A stretch of 29,539 nt of DNA from Streptomyces sp. MMG1121 (GCF_001280015.1 NZ_LGDV01000232.1:1-29539), one strand, 5' to 3'. Counted from the stretch's first letter, positions 14,444 through 22,175 are shown. Translations and numbers: made by a program. The notes: generated from the letters alone by a model not told the origin.

Positions 14444-16000
14444 TTGACTCTGGACGCGCAGGTCGCCGGCGGACATGGCGGGGGCCATGGACATGCCGTG
14501 GTCATGGGTTCCAGCCTCGCCGGGCTCACTGCGGCACGGGCCCTGGCCAACTTCATGGACCGGGTCACCGTGCTCGAGCGCGACTGGGTGCCCCGCGGCC
14601 CCGGGCGGCGCCGGGGTGTGCCCCAGGCGCGGCACACCCACACCCTGACGACCGCCGCCCAGCAGGGCCTGGAGGAGCTGTTCCCCGGGATCGGCCGGGA
14701 CCTGGCCGGAGCCGGCGCGGTGCGGGTGCGGATGCCCGAGGACATGCTGCTGCTCGGCCCGGGCGGCTGGCTGCCCCGGGCCGGCTCGGAGCTGTCGATG
14801 CTGAGCGCCGGACGTGATCTGATCGACGCGGTGATACGCGACCGGCTGCGCGCCGACCCGAAGGTGACCTTCGTGCCCGAGCACGAGGCGGTCGCGCTGG
14901 AGCCCGGCCGCAACGACACCGTCACCGGCGTCTGGGTACGCGGCCGCGACCGCAAGGCACCGGACGGCTGGACCGCCCGGCGCCTGCTGGCCGCCGACTT
15001 CGTGGTGGACGCCACCGGCCGCGGCTCGCGCGCTCCCCAGTGGCTCGCCGAACTCGGCTACGAGAGGCCGCAGGAGACGGTGTCCGAGCCCCGTACCGCC
15101 GTCGCCACCGCCGTGTACGCGCCGCCCATCGGTCATGTCGCCGACTGGAAGAGCCTGCTGCTCATGCCCGCGCCCGGCCACCCGGGCCAGGGCGTGCTCC
15201 ACCCCGTCGAGGGCGGCCGCTGGTCGGTGTCGGTCTCGACCGGCGACGGCGGCCGGCCGCCCGCCGACCACGCGGGCCTGCTGCACGCCGCCGGCGCCCT
15301 GCGCCACCCGCTGCTGCGCGACGTCCTGGAGGCCGCCACCCCGCTCGGCCCCGTCTACGCCTGCGCCGCCACCGGCAACCGCTGGCGCCACTACGAGAAG
15401 CTGCGCCGCTGGCCGGACGGGTTCCTCGTCGTCGGCGACGCCTTCGCCGCCCTCGACCCGGCCCACGGCCAGGGCATGACGGTCGCCGTGAGCTGCGCCC
15501 TCGTCCTCGACCAACTGCTGGCCGGCCACGGCACGGCGACCGGCCTCGGCTACCGGTTACGCCGGGCCGTCGCCCACCGGCTGGCCCCCGTCTGGCACAC
15601 CAGCACCCTCGGACTGCGCGCCGCGCAGGGCTGCCAGGACCCGCGGGCCGGTCTGCGCGCCCGGCTCAGCGGCCGCTACGCGGCCCGGCTGGCGGCCGCC
15701 GCCACCACCGACCCGTCCGCGGCGGCCCTGCTGCTGGACCTGCTGCACTCGGCGGCCGCGCCCGCCGCGGCCCTGCGGCCCTCGATGCTGCGCGCCGCGC
15801 TGCGCGGCCCGCGCGGCTCCGTCCCGGCGGCCCCGCCCAGCACCACCCACGGCCAGGGCGCACGCCGCCGCCGTTCCGTCGCCCCGGACCGGCCCGCCAT
15901 CGGGATCTCCACCGGCTCCGCGAGCTGGCGGTCCGCCGCCGGTTCCTCCGCCCAATGGCCGGCCCCGGCCCCCGCCTGCGACCGGCGCCGACTGCCCTGA
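14444..16000 (+). CDS. FAD-dependent monooxygenase/epoxidase (MonCI/LasC-like), contains a TTA codon
   Basis: Taken from TTG 14444, eight bases after GGAGGG (14430-14435), the product is 518 residues; ATG 14408 or 14411 would add about 12 residues but have no ribosome site. Motifs: VVMGSSLAGLTAARAL (FAD fold near residue 20), ERDWVPRGP then RRGVPQARHTHTL, the second FAD signature DATGRGSRAPQWL, and GDAFAALDPAHGQGMTVA. This order is typical of the flavoprotein family that holds the polyether epoxidases MonCI and LasC and related hydroxylases. The last about 60 residues are low-complexity. Codon 372 (15557-15559) is TTA, the only TTA I found in a well-supported gene here, so translation probably depends on the bldA tRNA. 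Epoxidation of the prenyl chain before ring closure is a reasonable guess. Confidence 0.8.
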   Translation: MTLDAQVAGGHGGGHGHAVVMGSSLAGLTAARALANFMDRVTVLERDWVPRGPGRRRGVPQARHTHTLTTAAQQGLEELFPGIGRDLAGAGAVRVRMPEDMLLLGPGGWLPRAGSELSMLSAGRDLIDAVIRDRLRADPKVTFVPEHEAVALEPGRNDTVTGVWVRGRDRKAPDGWTARRLLAADFVVDATGRGSRAPQWLAELGYERPQETVSEPRTAVATAVYAPPIGHVADWKSLLLMPAPGHPGQGVLHPVEGGRWSVSVSTGDGGRPPADHAGLLHAAGALRHPLLRDVLEAATPLGPVYACAATGNRWRHYEKLRRWPDGFLVVGDAFAALDPAHGQGMTVAVSCALVLDQLLAGHGTATGLGYRLRRAVAHRLAPVWHTSTLGLRAAQGCQDPRAGLRARLSGRYAARLAAAATTDPSAAALLLDLLHSAAAPAAALRPSMLRAALRGPRGSVPAAPPSTTHGQGARRRRSVAPDRPAIGISTGSASWRSAAGSSAQWPAPAPACDRRRLP

Positions 16001-16411
16001 AACACCGCGCTCTCGAAACCGGCGGCAAGGTATACCCGGCCGCGCGCGAAAAAGTCGGCGGTCCTACGCTGCACGCATGACAAAAGCAGATCAACTGGCG
16101 TCTGCGGGAGTCGACTTGCACGGCATGTGGCTGAATTGCGCACGTAACGAGCCTGCAAAGCCCGCCCAGTTGAGACAGATGAAGATCAAATTCCGCTTTT
16201 CCCACTCGAAACTCGCTCAAGGATTGCTTGAGTTGGGCCTGGACTTAGACTCAAAGGCGGTTGTGGAGCCACATAGTCCGTCGATAGCGTTCCAGCTGCT
16301 CGAAGGCACGGGTCTGCTTGCGCCGCGGCAGGCCACCCCGGTGACCGACCGCTTGCCGGCCGGCCCCGATGTGCCGGTGACGGCCGAGCGGCGAGGGGAG
16401 GGTGCGCGGGT
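16001..16411 (+). other. Low-GC intergenic stretch with a doubtful 112-codon frame
   Basis: Bases 16078-16290 are clearly poorer in G+C than the rest of the window. A frame from ATG 16077 to TGA 16415 exists and would overlap the cytochrome b start (ATGA), but its third positions are not GC-biased and it uses a TTA codon (16244-16246 region), so I do not call it a gene. A -10-like TACGCT (16065-16070) ends six bases before that ATG, as in leaderless transcripts. More likely this is the promoter and leader of the cytochrome b gene. Confidence 0.35.
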
Positions 16412-18169
16412 ATGAGCACGACCGAAACGGCGCCACCGGGTGCCCGCACCGAGGTACCGAAAGGCGAGCGTGTCGCCGACTGGGTGGACGGGCGACTCGG
16501 GATCTACAACTTCCGGTTCCTGGTACGGAAGGTGTTTCCCGAGCACTGGTCCTTCATGTTCGGCGAGATCGCGCTCTACAGCTTCGTCGTCCTGCTGCTG
16601 ACCGGCATCTGGCTGACGCTCTTCTTCGACCCGAGCATGTCGGAGACGGTCTACCACGGATCGTACGCCCCGCTTCAGGGCGTGCAGATGTCGCAGGCCT
16701 ACTCCTCCACCGTGCACATCAGCTTCGAGGTGCGCGGCGGTCTGTTCATCCGCCAGCTGCACCACTGGTCGGCCCTGACCATGATCGCCGCGCTGTGCAT
16801 CCACACGCTGCGGCACTTCCTCACCGGCTCGTTCCGCAAGCCGCGCGAGATCAACTGGCTGATCGGCTTCGTGCTCCTGGTCCTGGTCACCCTGGAGGGC
16901 TTCGTCGGGTACTCGCTCCCCGACGACCTGCTCTCCGGCACCGGCCTGCGCATCGCCGAGGGCGTCACACTCGCCATTCCGCTGGTCGGAACGTATCTGT
17001 CGATGTTCCTGTTCGGCGGAGAGTTCCCGGGCCACAACGTGATCGGCCGGTTCTACAGCTTCCACATCCTGCTCATCCCGGGCATCGTCGTGGCGCTGCT
17101 GACCGTGCACCTGATCCTGGTCTTCTACCACAAGCACACCCAGTTCCGGGGTCCGGCCCGCACCGAGAAGAACGTCGTCGGCCAGCCCCTGTTCCCGCAC
17201 TACACGGCCAAGGCCGGCGGCTTCTTCTTCCTCATCGCCGGTGTGCTCTCCATGCTCGCGGGCGTCGCCCAGATCAACCCGGTGTGGACGTACGGCCCCT
17301 ACCGGCCGGACGAGATCTCCCAGGGCTCCCAGCCCGACTGGTACATGGGCTTCCTCGAAGGTGCCCTGCGGGCCATGCCCGCCTGGGAGTTCTCGGTCGC
17401 CGGCTACACCGTCAACATGGGCGTCCTGATCCCCGCCGTCATCCTGCCCACGCTGATGATGGCCGTGTTCGCCCTGTGGCCGTTCCTGGAGGCCTGGGTC
17501 ACCGGGGACAGACGCGAACACCACCTGCTGGACAAGCCGCGCGACCATCCCACGCGCACCGCGTTCGGCGTCGCCTTCGTCGCCCTGTACCTGGTGCTGT
17601 TCTTCGGCGGCGCCAACGACGTCCTGGCCGAGCGGTTCCATCTGTCCCTGAACCAGATCACCTATTCGGTGCGGATCGGCATCTTCGTGGTCCCGGTGGT
17701 GGCGTACGTCGTCACCCGGCGGATCGCGCTGGGCCTGCAGCGGCGCGACCGCGACAAGCTCCTGCACGGCCGTGAGACCGGCCGGCTCAGGCGGCTGCCG
17801 CACGGCGAGTTCATCGAGGTGCACGAGCGCCTGGACCGTCAGCGGGAGTACGCACTGCTGGCCCGCAAGGGCTACAAGCCGCTGCCGGCACCGCAGGCGG
17901 AGCACGACGGGGTGCCCAACCCGAACCTGCGCAAGGAGATGCTGCGCTACAAGCTCAGCCGCTGGCTGTACGGCAACCAGATCGCCAAGCCGAGCGAGCA
18001 GGAGATGCGGGAGGCCCTGGCTCACTTCGGCCACTCGGCGAACGGCCACGCGGCGCTGGGCGGCCACGGCTCGTCCAACGGGCACGGCTCGGCGAACGGG
18101 CACCTGCCCGCGCAGGCCGGCGCCCAGGACTCCGCCGAGGGACGGGAGCCGGACCAGCAACTGCACTGA
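16412..18169 (+). CDS. qcrB: Cytochrome b subunit (QcrB) of a cytochrome bcc complex, stand-alone paralogue with His-rich tail
   Basis: A 585-residue membrane protein homologous to actinobacterial QcrB. Haem ligand pairs are present: H117/H131 in QLHHWSALTMIAALCIH and H218/H233 in SFHILLIP..LTVHLIL. The quinol-site motif is PDWY (308-311), with HISFEVRGG, SLPDDLLSGTG and FGGEFPGH around it. QcrB carries electrons from menaquinol to the other bcc subunits. The usual qcrC and qcrA partners and ctaCDE are absent on both sides, so this is not the housekeeping operon. Differences from the S. coelicolor protein I remember are spread along the chain. The C-terminus adds a Gly/Asn/His-rich tail with three (S/A)NGH repeats (residues 541-564). 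The ribosome site is GAGGGGAGGG. It may be a naphthoquinone-tolerant spare subunit; some streptomycetes also carry a second qcrB elsewhere, so this is inference. Confidence 0.88.
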   Translation: MSTTETAPPGARTEVPKGERVADWVDGRLGIYNFRFLVRKVFPEHWSFMFGEIALYSFVVLLLTGIWLTLFFDPSMSETVYHGSYAPLQGVQMSQAYSSTVHISFEVRGGLFIRQLHHWSALTMIAALCIHTLRHFLTGSFRKPREINWLIGFVLLVLVTLEGFVGYSLPDDLLSGTGLRIAEGVTLAIPLVGTYLSMFLFGGEFPGHNVIGRFYSFHILLIPGIVVALLTVHLILVFYHKHTQFRGPARTEKNVVGQPLFPHYTAKAGGFFFLIAGVLSMLAGVAQINPVWTYGPYRPDEISQGSQPDWYMGFLEGALRAMPAWEFSVAGYTVNMGVLIPAVILPTLMMAVFALWPFLEAWVTGDRREHHLLDKPRDHPTRTAFGVAFVALYLVLFFGGANDVLAERFHLSLNQITYSVRIGIFVVPVVAYVVTRRIALGLQRRDRDKLLHGRETGRLRRLPHGEFIEVHERLDRQREYALLARKGYKPLPAPQAEHDGVPNPNLRKEMLRYKLSRWLYGNQIAKPSEQEMREALAHFGHSANGHAALGGHGSSNGHGSANGHLPAQAGAQDSAEGREPDQQLH

Positions 18170-18204
18170 CCCGGCGGCACGACGCAGAGGGCCGGGACAG
18201 TGAG

Positions 18205-18243
18205 GGCGGCGCGGGTGATCAGGGGACGGTCACCCGCGCCGCC
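18205..18243 (+). terminator. Strong hairpin terminator behind qcrB
   Basis: GGCGGCGCGGGTGA (18205-18218) pairs perfectly over 14 bp with TCACCCGCGCCGCC (18230-18243), loop of 11 bases, followed by GTTGTCTT. It starts 36 bp after the qcrB stop and shows that qcrB is the last gene of its transcript. Confidence 0.88.
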
Positions 18244-18314
18244 GTTGTCTTCCCGCCCGTCCCCGCGCAGGCGTCCGGGGTGACGCCGGCCGTTCCACGC
18301 CGCAGGTCGTACGT

Positions 18315-18366
18315 CCGCCGTCCGTGATCCGACGCCGCAGTGCGCTGAGCCGCCGTCCGTGATCCG
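18315..18366. repeat. Perfect 17-bp direct repeat, 35-bp period
   Basis: CCGCCGTCCGTGATCCG occurs at 18315-18331 and again at 18350-18366. It lies in the 373-bp gene-free stretch (18170-18542) between the qcrB terminator and the DUF3099 gene, where I see no other gene. The period is not a multiple of the helical repeat by much, so a simple local duplication is as likely as paired binding sites. Confidence 0.7.
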
Positions 18367-18542
18367 CCCGTACGACACCCACCCCCCTCCTCCACCGATG
18401 CCGGCTCAGGCCGTCGCCGAGGGCGAGCGGTCCGGGCCGCCAGACCTCCGCACAGCCCGGGACCGCCGGCGAGACCGGCACGACTCCCGTTCCCCATCCG
18501 GTTGTCCGGCGTTCGTGCCGGAGTGTCCACGGAGGCCCGCCG

Positions 18543-18905
18543 ATGAGCAGAACACCCTGGCGCCGCAACGCACCCCCGGCCGAGTCCATCACCCGGGCGC
18601 GCACCGGCCTGACGCACGACCTGCGCGGCCGGCAGCGCCGCTACCTCGTCGCGATGCTGGTGCGCAGCGCCTGCGTGGTCGTCATGGCCGCCACCTGGAA
18701 CCGCTGGCCCGTCGTCGCGGTCAGCGCCCTGGCCGGCGCGGTCGTCATCCCGTACGTCGCCGTGGTGGTCGCACAGGCCCACTGGCGCCAACAGCGCGGC
18801 ACGCGGCACGCGGTGGCCCGGGTGAGGGAGGAACCCGCCCCGGCCGCCCGCGTCGTACTCGAACCGACGCTGATTCTGCCGCCGGAGCGGAACACGGCGG
18901 GCTGA
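18543..18905 (+). CDS. DUF3099-like two-helix membrane protein
   Basis: A 120-residue protein with start ATG 18543 seven bases after GGAGG. The segment ESITRARTGLTHDLRGRQRRYLVAM followed by two hydrophobic helices (about 37-55 and 58-78) is the DUF3099 layout: a charged cytoplasmic lead, two membrane spans, and an Arg-rich cytoplasmic end. The C-terminal 40 residues are polar and Pro/Glu-rich. DUF3099 proteins are widespread in actinobacteria and their function is unknown. It stands alone between the qcrB terminator and the ABC-transporter operon; no operon partner is visible. Confidence 0.78.
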   Translation: MSRTPWRRNAPPAESITRARTGLTHDLRGRQRRYLVAMLVRSACVVVMAATWNRWPVVAVSALAGAVVIPYVAVVVAQAHWRQQRGTRHAVARVREEPAPAARVVLEPTLILPPERNTAG

Positions 18906-18929
18906 GCAACGTCACGATCTCCGGTAGAG

Positions 18930-19080
18930 CGTTCACTTGCAGTCCATTGCAACGAGCGGGGAGAGGTTCGTTGCGTTATGCGCAAGACCATTGCAATGAT
19001 TTTCCGGCTCTTACCTGCGCTGATGGCAATCGTACGCAACGAGCTCGTTGCTAGATCTATGAATGCAACGTAGCGTTTCC
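18930..19080 (+). promoter_or_regulatory. Operator-rich control region of the ABC exporter operon
   Basis: This AT-richer stretch holds a perfect 16-bp palindrome GCAACGAGCTCGTTGC (19036-19051). A split copy of the same half-sites lies upstream: GCAACGAG at 18949-18956 and TTCGTTGC at 18967-18974. Further TGCAAT/TGCAAC words lie at about 18990 and 19064. This is the picture of a TetR-like repressor bound at several sites. TAGATCTATGAAT just after the palindrome could contain the -10 box. No repressor gene is adjacent. Confidence 0.7.
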
Positions 19081-19134
19081 TTCGTCGGAAACAGCGGGCC
19101 GAAGAGGCTCGCGATACGGACGAAGGAGAGCACG

Positions 19135-19803
19135 ATGCAGAAGTTCGACACCCCCGCCCCGGTCTCGGCCGTCCTCGACGTCCCCGCGGGACACATCCGG
19201 TTCATCGCTGCCGACCGGGGCGACACCGTGGTCGAGGTCCTGCCCGCGGACGCCTCCAAGAGCCGTGATGTGAAGGCGGCGGAGCGGATCACGGTCGCAT
19301 ACGGCGACGGTGTCCTGCGGATCGAGGCCCCGGAGGCGAAGAACCGGCTCCTCGGCCACTCCGGATCCGTCGAGGTGACGATCCAGCTGCCGGCCGGCTC
19401 CCGGGTCGAGGCGAAGTCGGCCCTCGCCGAACTCCGGGGCGTCGGACGCCTCGGCGACGTCACCTTCGAAGGCGCGCAGGCCACGGTCAAGCTCGACGAG
19501 ACCGCGGCCGCCCGCCTCACCCTCGCCGCCGGCGACGTCTGCGTCGGCCGTCTCGGCGGACCCGCGGAGATCAGCACCCAGAAGGGCGACCTCCAGATCA
19601 CCGAGGCGGTGCGCGGCACGGTCACACTGCGCACCGAGCACGGCGACATCTCGGTCGGCGCCGCCGGCGGAGTCTCCGCCTCCCTGGACGCGGGCACCGC
19701 CCACGGCCGCATCCACAACGCGCTGAAGAACACCGCCGCCACCCCCGACCTGGCCTTCCACGCCACCACCTCCTACGGCGACATCACCGCCCGCAGCCTG
19801 TGA
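19135..19803 (+). CDS. DUF4097-family beta-repeat protein
   Basis: Start ATG 19135 lies behind GAAGGAG; an upstream in-frame ATG (19063) sits inside the operator region and is unlikely. The 222-residue protein is a run of short beta strands with repeated G-D-(I/L/V) turns (GDVTFEGA, GDVCVGRL, GDLQITEA, GDISVGAAGG, GDITARSL), the right-handed beta-helix-like pattern of the DUF4097 (putative adhesin) family. There is no signal peptide or membrane span, so it is cytoplasmic. In streptomycetes such genes often precede a DrrAB-type ABC exporter, as here, 13 bp before the ATPase gene. The family has no established biochemical role; an accessory or sensing role for the exporter is inference. Confidence 0.82.
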   Translation: MQKFDTPAPVSAVLDVPAGHIRFIAADRGDTVVEVLPADASKSRDVKAAERITVAYGDGVLRIEAPEAKNRLLGHSGSVEVTIQLPAGSRVEAKSALAELRGVGRLGDVTFEGAQATVKLDETAAARLTLAAGDVCVGRLGGPAEISTQKGDLQITEAVRGTVTLRTEHGDISVGAAGGVSASLDAGTAHGRIHNALKNTAATPDLAFHATTSYGDITARSL

Positions 19804-19816
19804 AGGAGCACCTCTC

Positions 19817-20782
19817 ATGACCAACTCGGCCATCGCGGCGACCGGGCTGCGCAAGTCCTACGGTGACAAGGTCGTGCTCGACGGCATCGACCTGACCGTC
19901 CCCGAAGGCACGGTCTTCTCCCTGCTCGGCCCGAACGGCGCCGGCAAGACGACCGCCGTCAAGATCCTCTCGACGCTCGTCACCGCCGACGCCGGCGAGC
20001 TGTACGTCGGCGGCCACGACCTGGCCGCCGACCCGCAGTCGGTGCGTGCCGCGATCGGTGTCACCGGCCAGTTCTCCGCCGTCGACGGGCTGATCACCGG
20101 CGAGGAGAACATGCTCCTCATGGCGGACCTGCAGCACCTGCCCAAGCGCGAGGGACGGCGGGTCGCCGCCGAGCTGCTGGAGCGCTTCGACCTCACCGAG
20201 GCGGCGAACAAGCCCGCTTCCACCTACTCCGGCGGCATGAAGCGCCGCCTGGACATCGCCATGACGCTGGTCGGCGGCCCGCGGATCATCTTCCTCGACG
20301 AGCCGACCACCGGCCTCGACCCGCGCTCGCGCCACACCATGTGGGGCATCATCCGCGAGCTGGTCACAGGCGGCGTCACCGTCTTCCTGACCACCCAGTA
20401 CCTGGACGAGGCCGACGAACTCGCCGACCGCATCGCCGTCCTGAACGACGGGAAGATCGCCGCCGAAGGCACGGCCGAACAGCTCAAGCGGCTCATCCCC
20501 GGCGGACATGTCCGGCTCCGCTTCACCGACCCGGCCGCCTACCGGTCCGCCGCCTGCGCCCTGCGCGAGGCCGGCCGTGACGACGAGACGCTGTCGCTGC
20601 AGATCCCCAGCGACGGCAGCCAGCGCGAGCTGCGCTCCATCCTCGACTGGCTGGACTCGGCCGACGTCGAGGCGGACGAGCTGACCGTGCACACCCCCGA
20701 CCTCGACGACGTGTTCTTCGCCCTGACCGGCGGCACCGGCGTGCCCAGCCTGCCCCGACAGCCCAAGGAGACCCCCCGATGA
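19817..20782 (+). CDS. drrA: ABC transporter ATP-binding protein, DrrA (daunorubicin resistance) type
   Basis: A 321-residue ATPase with ribosome site GAAGGAG. Walker A GPNGAGKTT (38-46), the Q-loop at GVTGQFSAVD, signature YSGGMKRRLDIAM (137-149), Walker B IIFLDEPTTGLDP (157-169) and the switch-histidine position occupied by Q in LTTQYLDEADEL, as is common in this subfamily. The extra C-terminal domain ending in DLDDVFFALTG is typical for DrrA-like ATPases, which power export of antibiotics such as daunorubicin. The stop overlaps the permease start by four bases (ATGA), so the two proteins are made together. The substrate is not known; the cluster product is a candidate. Confidence 0.93.
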   Translation: MTNSAIAATGLRKSYGDKVVLDGIDLTVPEGTVFSLLGPNGAGKTTAVKILSTLVTADAGELYVGGHDLAADPQSVRAAIGVTGQFSAVDGLITGEENMLLMADLQHLPKREGRRVAAELLERFDLTEAANKPASTYSGGMKRRLDIAMTLVGGPRIIFLDEPTTGLDPRSRHTMWGIIRELVTGGVTVFLTTQYLDEADELADRIAVLNDGKIAAEGTAEQLKRLIPGGHVRLRFTDPAAYRSAACALREAGRDDETLSLQIPSDGSQRELRSILDWLDSADVEADELTVHTPDLDDVFFALTGGTGVPSLPRQPKETPR

Positions 20783-21555
20783 GCTCCCTGTCCCTCGCCG
20801 TGCGCGACTCCTCCACGATGCTGCGCCGCAACCTCCTGCACGCGCGCCGCTATCCGTCCCTCACCCTGAACCTGCTGCTCACGCCCGTCATGCTGCTGCT
20901 GCTCTTCGTCTACATCTTCGGCGACGCGATGAGCGGCGGCGCGGGCCGCTCCGACTACATCGCCTACATCGTCCCCGGCATCCTGCTGATGACCATCGGC
21001 TCCACCACCATCGGCACCGCCGTGTCCGTCTCCAACGACATGACCGAAGGCATCATCGCCCGCTTCCGCACCATGGCCATCCACCGTGGCTCCGTGCTCT
21101 TCGGACACGTCGCCGGCAGCGTCCTGCAGTGCATCCTGAGCGTGGTCCTCGTCGGCGCCGTCGGCGTGGCCATCGGCTTCCGCTCCGCGGACGCCACCGT
21201 CCTGGACTGGCTCGCGGCGTTCGGACTGCTCGTGCTGGTCGCCCTGGCGTTCACCTGGATCGCCGTGGGCATGGGGATGAGCAGCCCCAACGCCGAGGCC
21301 GCCAGCAACAACGCCATGCCCCTGATCCTCCTGCCGCTCATCTCCAGCGCCTTCGTCCCGCTGCACTCCATGCCCGGCTGGTTCCAGCCGATCGCCGAGT
21401 ACCAGCCCTTCACCCCCGCCATCGAGACCCTGCGCGGCCTCCTCCTCGGCACCCACATCGGCAACAACGGGTGGATCGCCATCGCCTGGTGCGCCGGCCT
21501 GACCGTCCTCGGCCACCGCTGGTCGAAGGCACAGTTCGACCGGGACCCCAAGTAG
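20779..21555 (+). CDS. drrB: ABC-2 type permease, DrrB type
   Basis: A 258-residue membrane protein with about six hydrophobic spans: around residues 30-47, 60-82, 107-132, 145-166, 177-197 and 229-246. The segment YIVPGILLMT followed by TEGIIARFRTMAIHRGSVLFGHV is the conserved cytoplasmic loop of ABC-2 permeases of the DrrB group. The loop MPGWFQPIAEYQPFTPAIETLRGLL near the end is also diagnostic. It forms the membrane half of the exporter with the preceding ATPase. It ends 17 bp before the stop of the converging small membrane protein. Confidence 0.92.
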   Translation: MSSLSLAVRDSSTMLRRNLLHARRYPSLTLNLLLTPVMLLLLFVYIFGDAMSGGAGRSDYIAYIVPGILLMTIGSTTIGTAVSVSNDMTEGIIARFRTMAIHRGSVLFGHVAGSVLQCILSVVLVGAVGVAIGFRSADATVLDWLAAFGLLVLVALAFTWIAVGMGMSSPNAEAASNNAMPLILLPLISSAFVPLHSMPGWFQPIAEYQPFTPAIETLRGLLLGTHIGNNGWIAIAWCAGLTVLGHRWSKAQFDRDPK

Positions 21556-21572
21556 CCGACCCGCCCGGACGC

Positions 21573-21884
21573 TCACGGATGCAGCGGGGGCAGCTTCCGC
21601 CGCTTCCCGCCGCCCCGGCCGTTCCTGAACGTCCGGCCGGCTCTCACCACCAGCACGGCCCCGCCGATGCCGAAGACGGCGGAACAGGCGGCGAGGATCA
21701 CACCGAGTGGCTGTCGATCCCCCGTCAGAGACCCGACACCGTGCAGCAGTTGCCCCAGGCCGATCGCGATGGCGCCCCACCCCGCACGGGTGTCCGCACG
21801 CCTGCGCCGCTGATGCCGGACGAGCCACGCGCCGCTTGCCAAGAAGACGAGAGCGCCGGCACCCAGGAACACCGCGCTGATCAT
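21573..21884 (-). CDS. Small three-span membrane protein of unknown function (103 aa)
   Basis: Start ATG 21884 is six bases behind GGAGG; a TTG six codons upstream is in frame but overlaps that ribosome site. The protein has hydrophobic segments at about 1-20, 35-52 and 61-79, an Arg cluster RHQRRRRADTRAG after the first helix and a basic tail (RGGGKRRKLPP), which places the termini in the cytoplasm by the positive-inside rule. Third codon positions are GC-rich. I recognise no family. It converges on the ABC permease gene and does not appear to share an operon with any neighbour. Confidence 0.7.
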   Translation of the reverse strand: MISAVFLGAGALVFLASGAWLVRHQRRRRADTRAGWGAIAIGLGQLLHGVGSLTGDRQPLGVILAACSAVFGIGGAVLVVRAGRTFRNGRGGGKRRKLPPLHP

Positions 21885-21991
21885 TCCCCACCTCCGGGTC
21901 AAAGACAGCCGGTCGATCGATGCCGCCCGGATGTCGCTGCATGACCGAGACGGCGTTGGTGCCTGGTCGGAGCGCAGCCATGCCCGCTGTC

Positions 21992-22078
21992 ATGAGTGGG
22001 CAGATCATCGCGCCGGTCACCGGCGCGGACAAGGGAATCGGGTACGAGAGCGCGGCCGGGCTGGGCGCGTTGGGCTGA
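21992..22078 (+). pseudogene. N-terminal remnant of a short-chain dehydrogenase/reductase
   Basis: The 28-codon frame reads MSGQIIAPVTGADKGIG then YESAAGLGALG and stops. This is the first beta-alpha unit of an SDR enzyme: the TGxxxGIG cofactor motif is intact as TGADKGIG, followed by the helix that normally reads GYE.A..LG.LG. An intact enzyme would have about 230-250 residues; here a TGA ends it and nothing SDR-like follows in the next 95 bases. There is no ribosome site. It looks like a gene decayed or cut during rearrangement of this flank. Confidence 0.7.
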
Positions 22079-22175
22079 CGTCCCACCGGCCGGCGGTTCG
22101 ACGACATGGGGGTCGTGCCCCGGTGATGTCCTGTCGACCGGGTCGTAGCGGGTCCGGGTCAGCGGGCCGGGTCGT

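Noticed and set aside
16217..18166. A 649-codon minus-strand frame opposite qcrB
   Set aside because: Gln/Val/Asp-rich shadow frame; qcrB on the other strand has all haem ligands and a good ribosome site.
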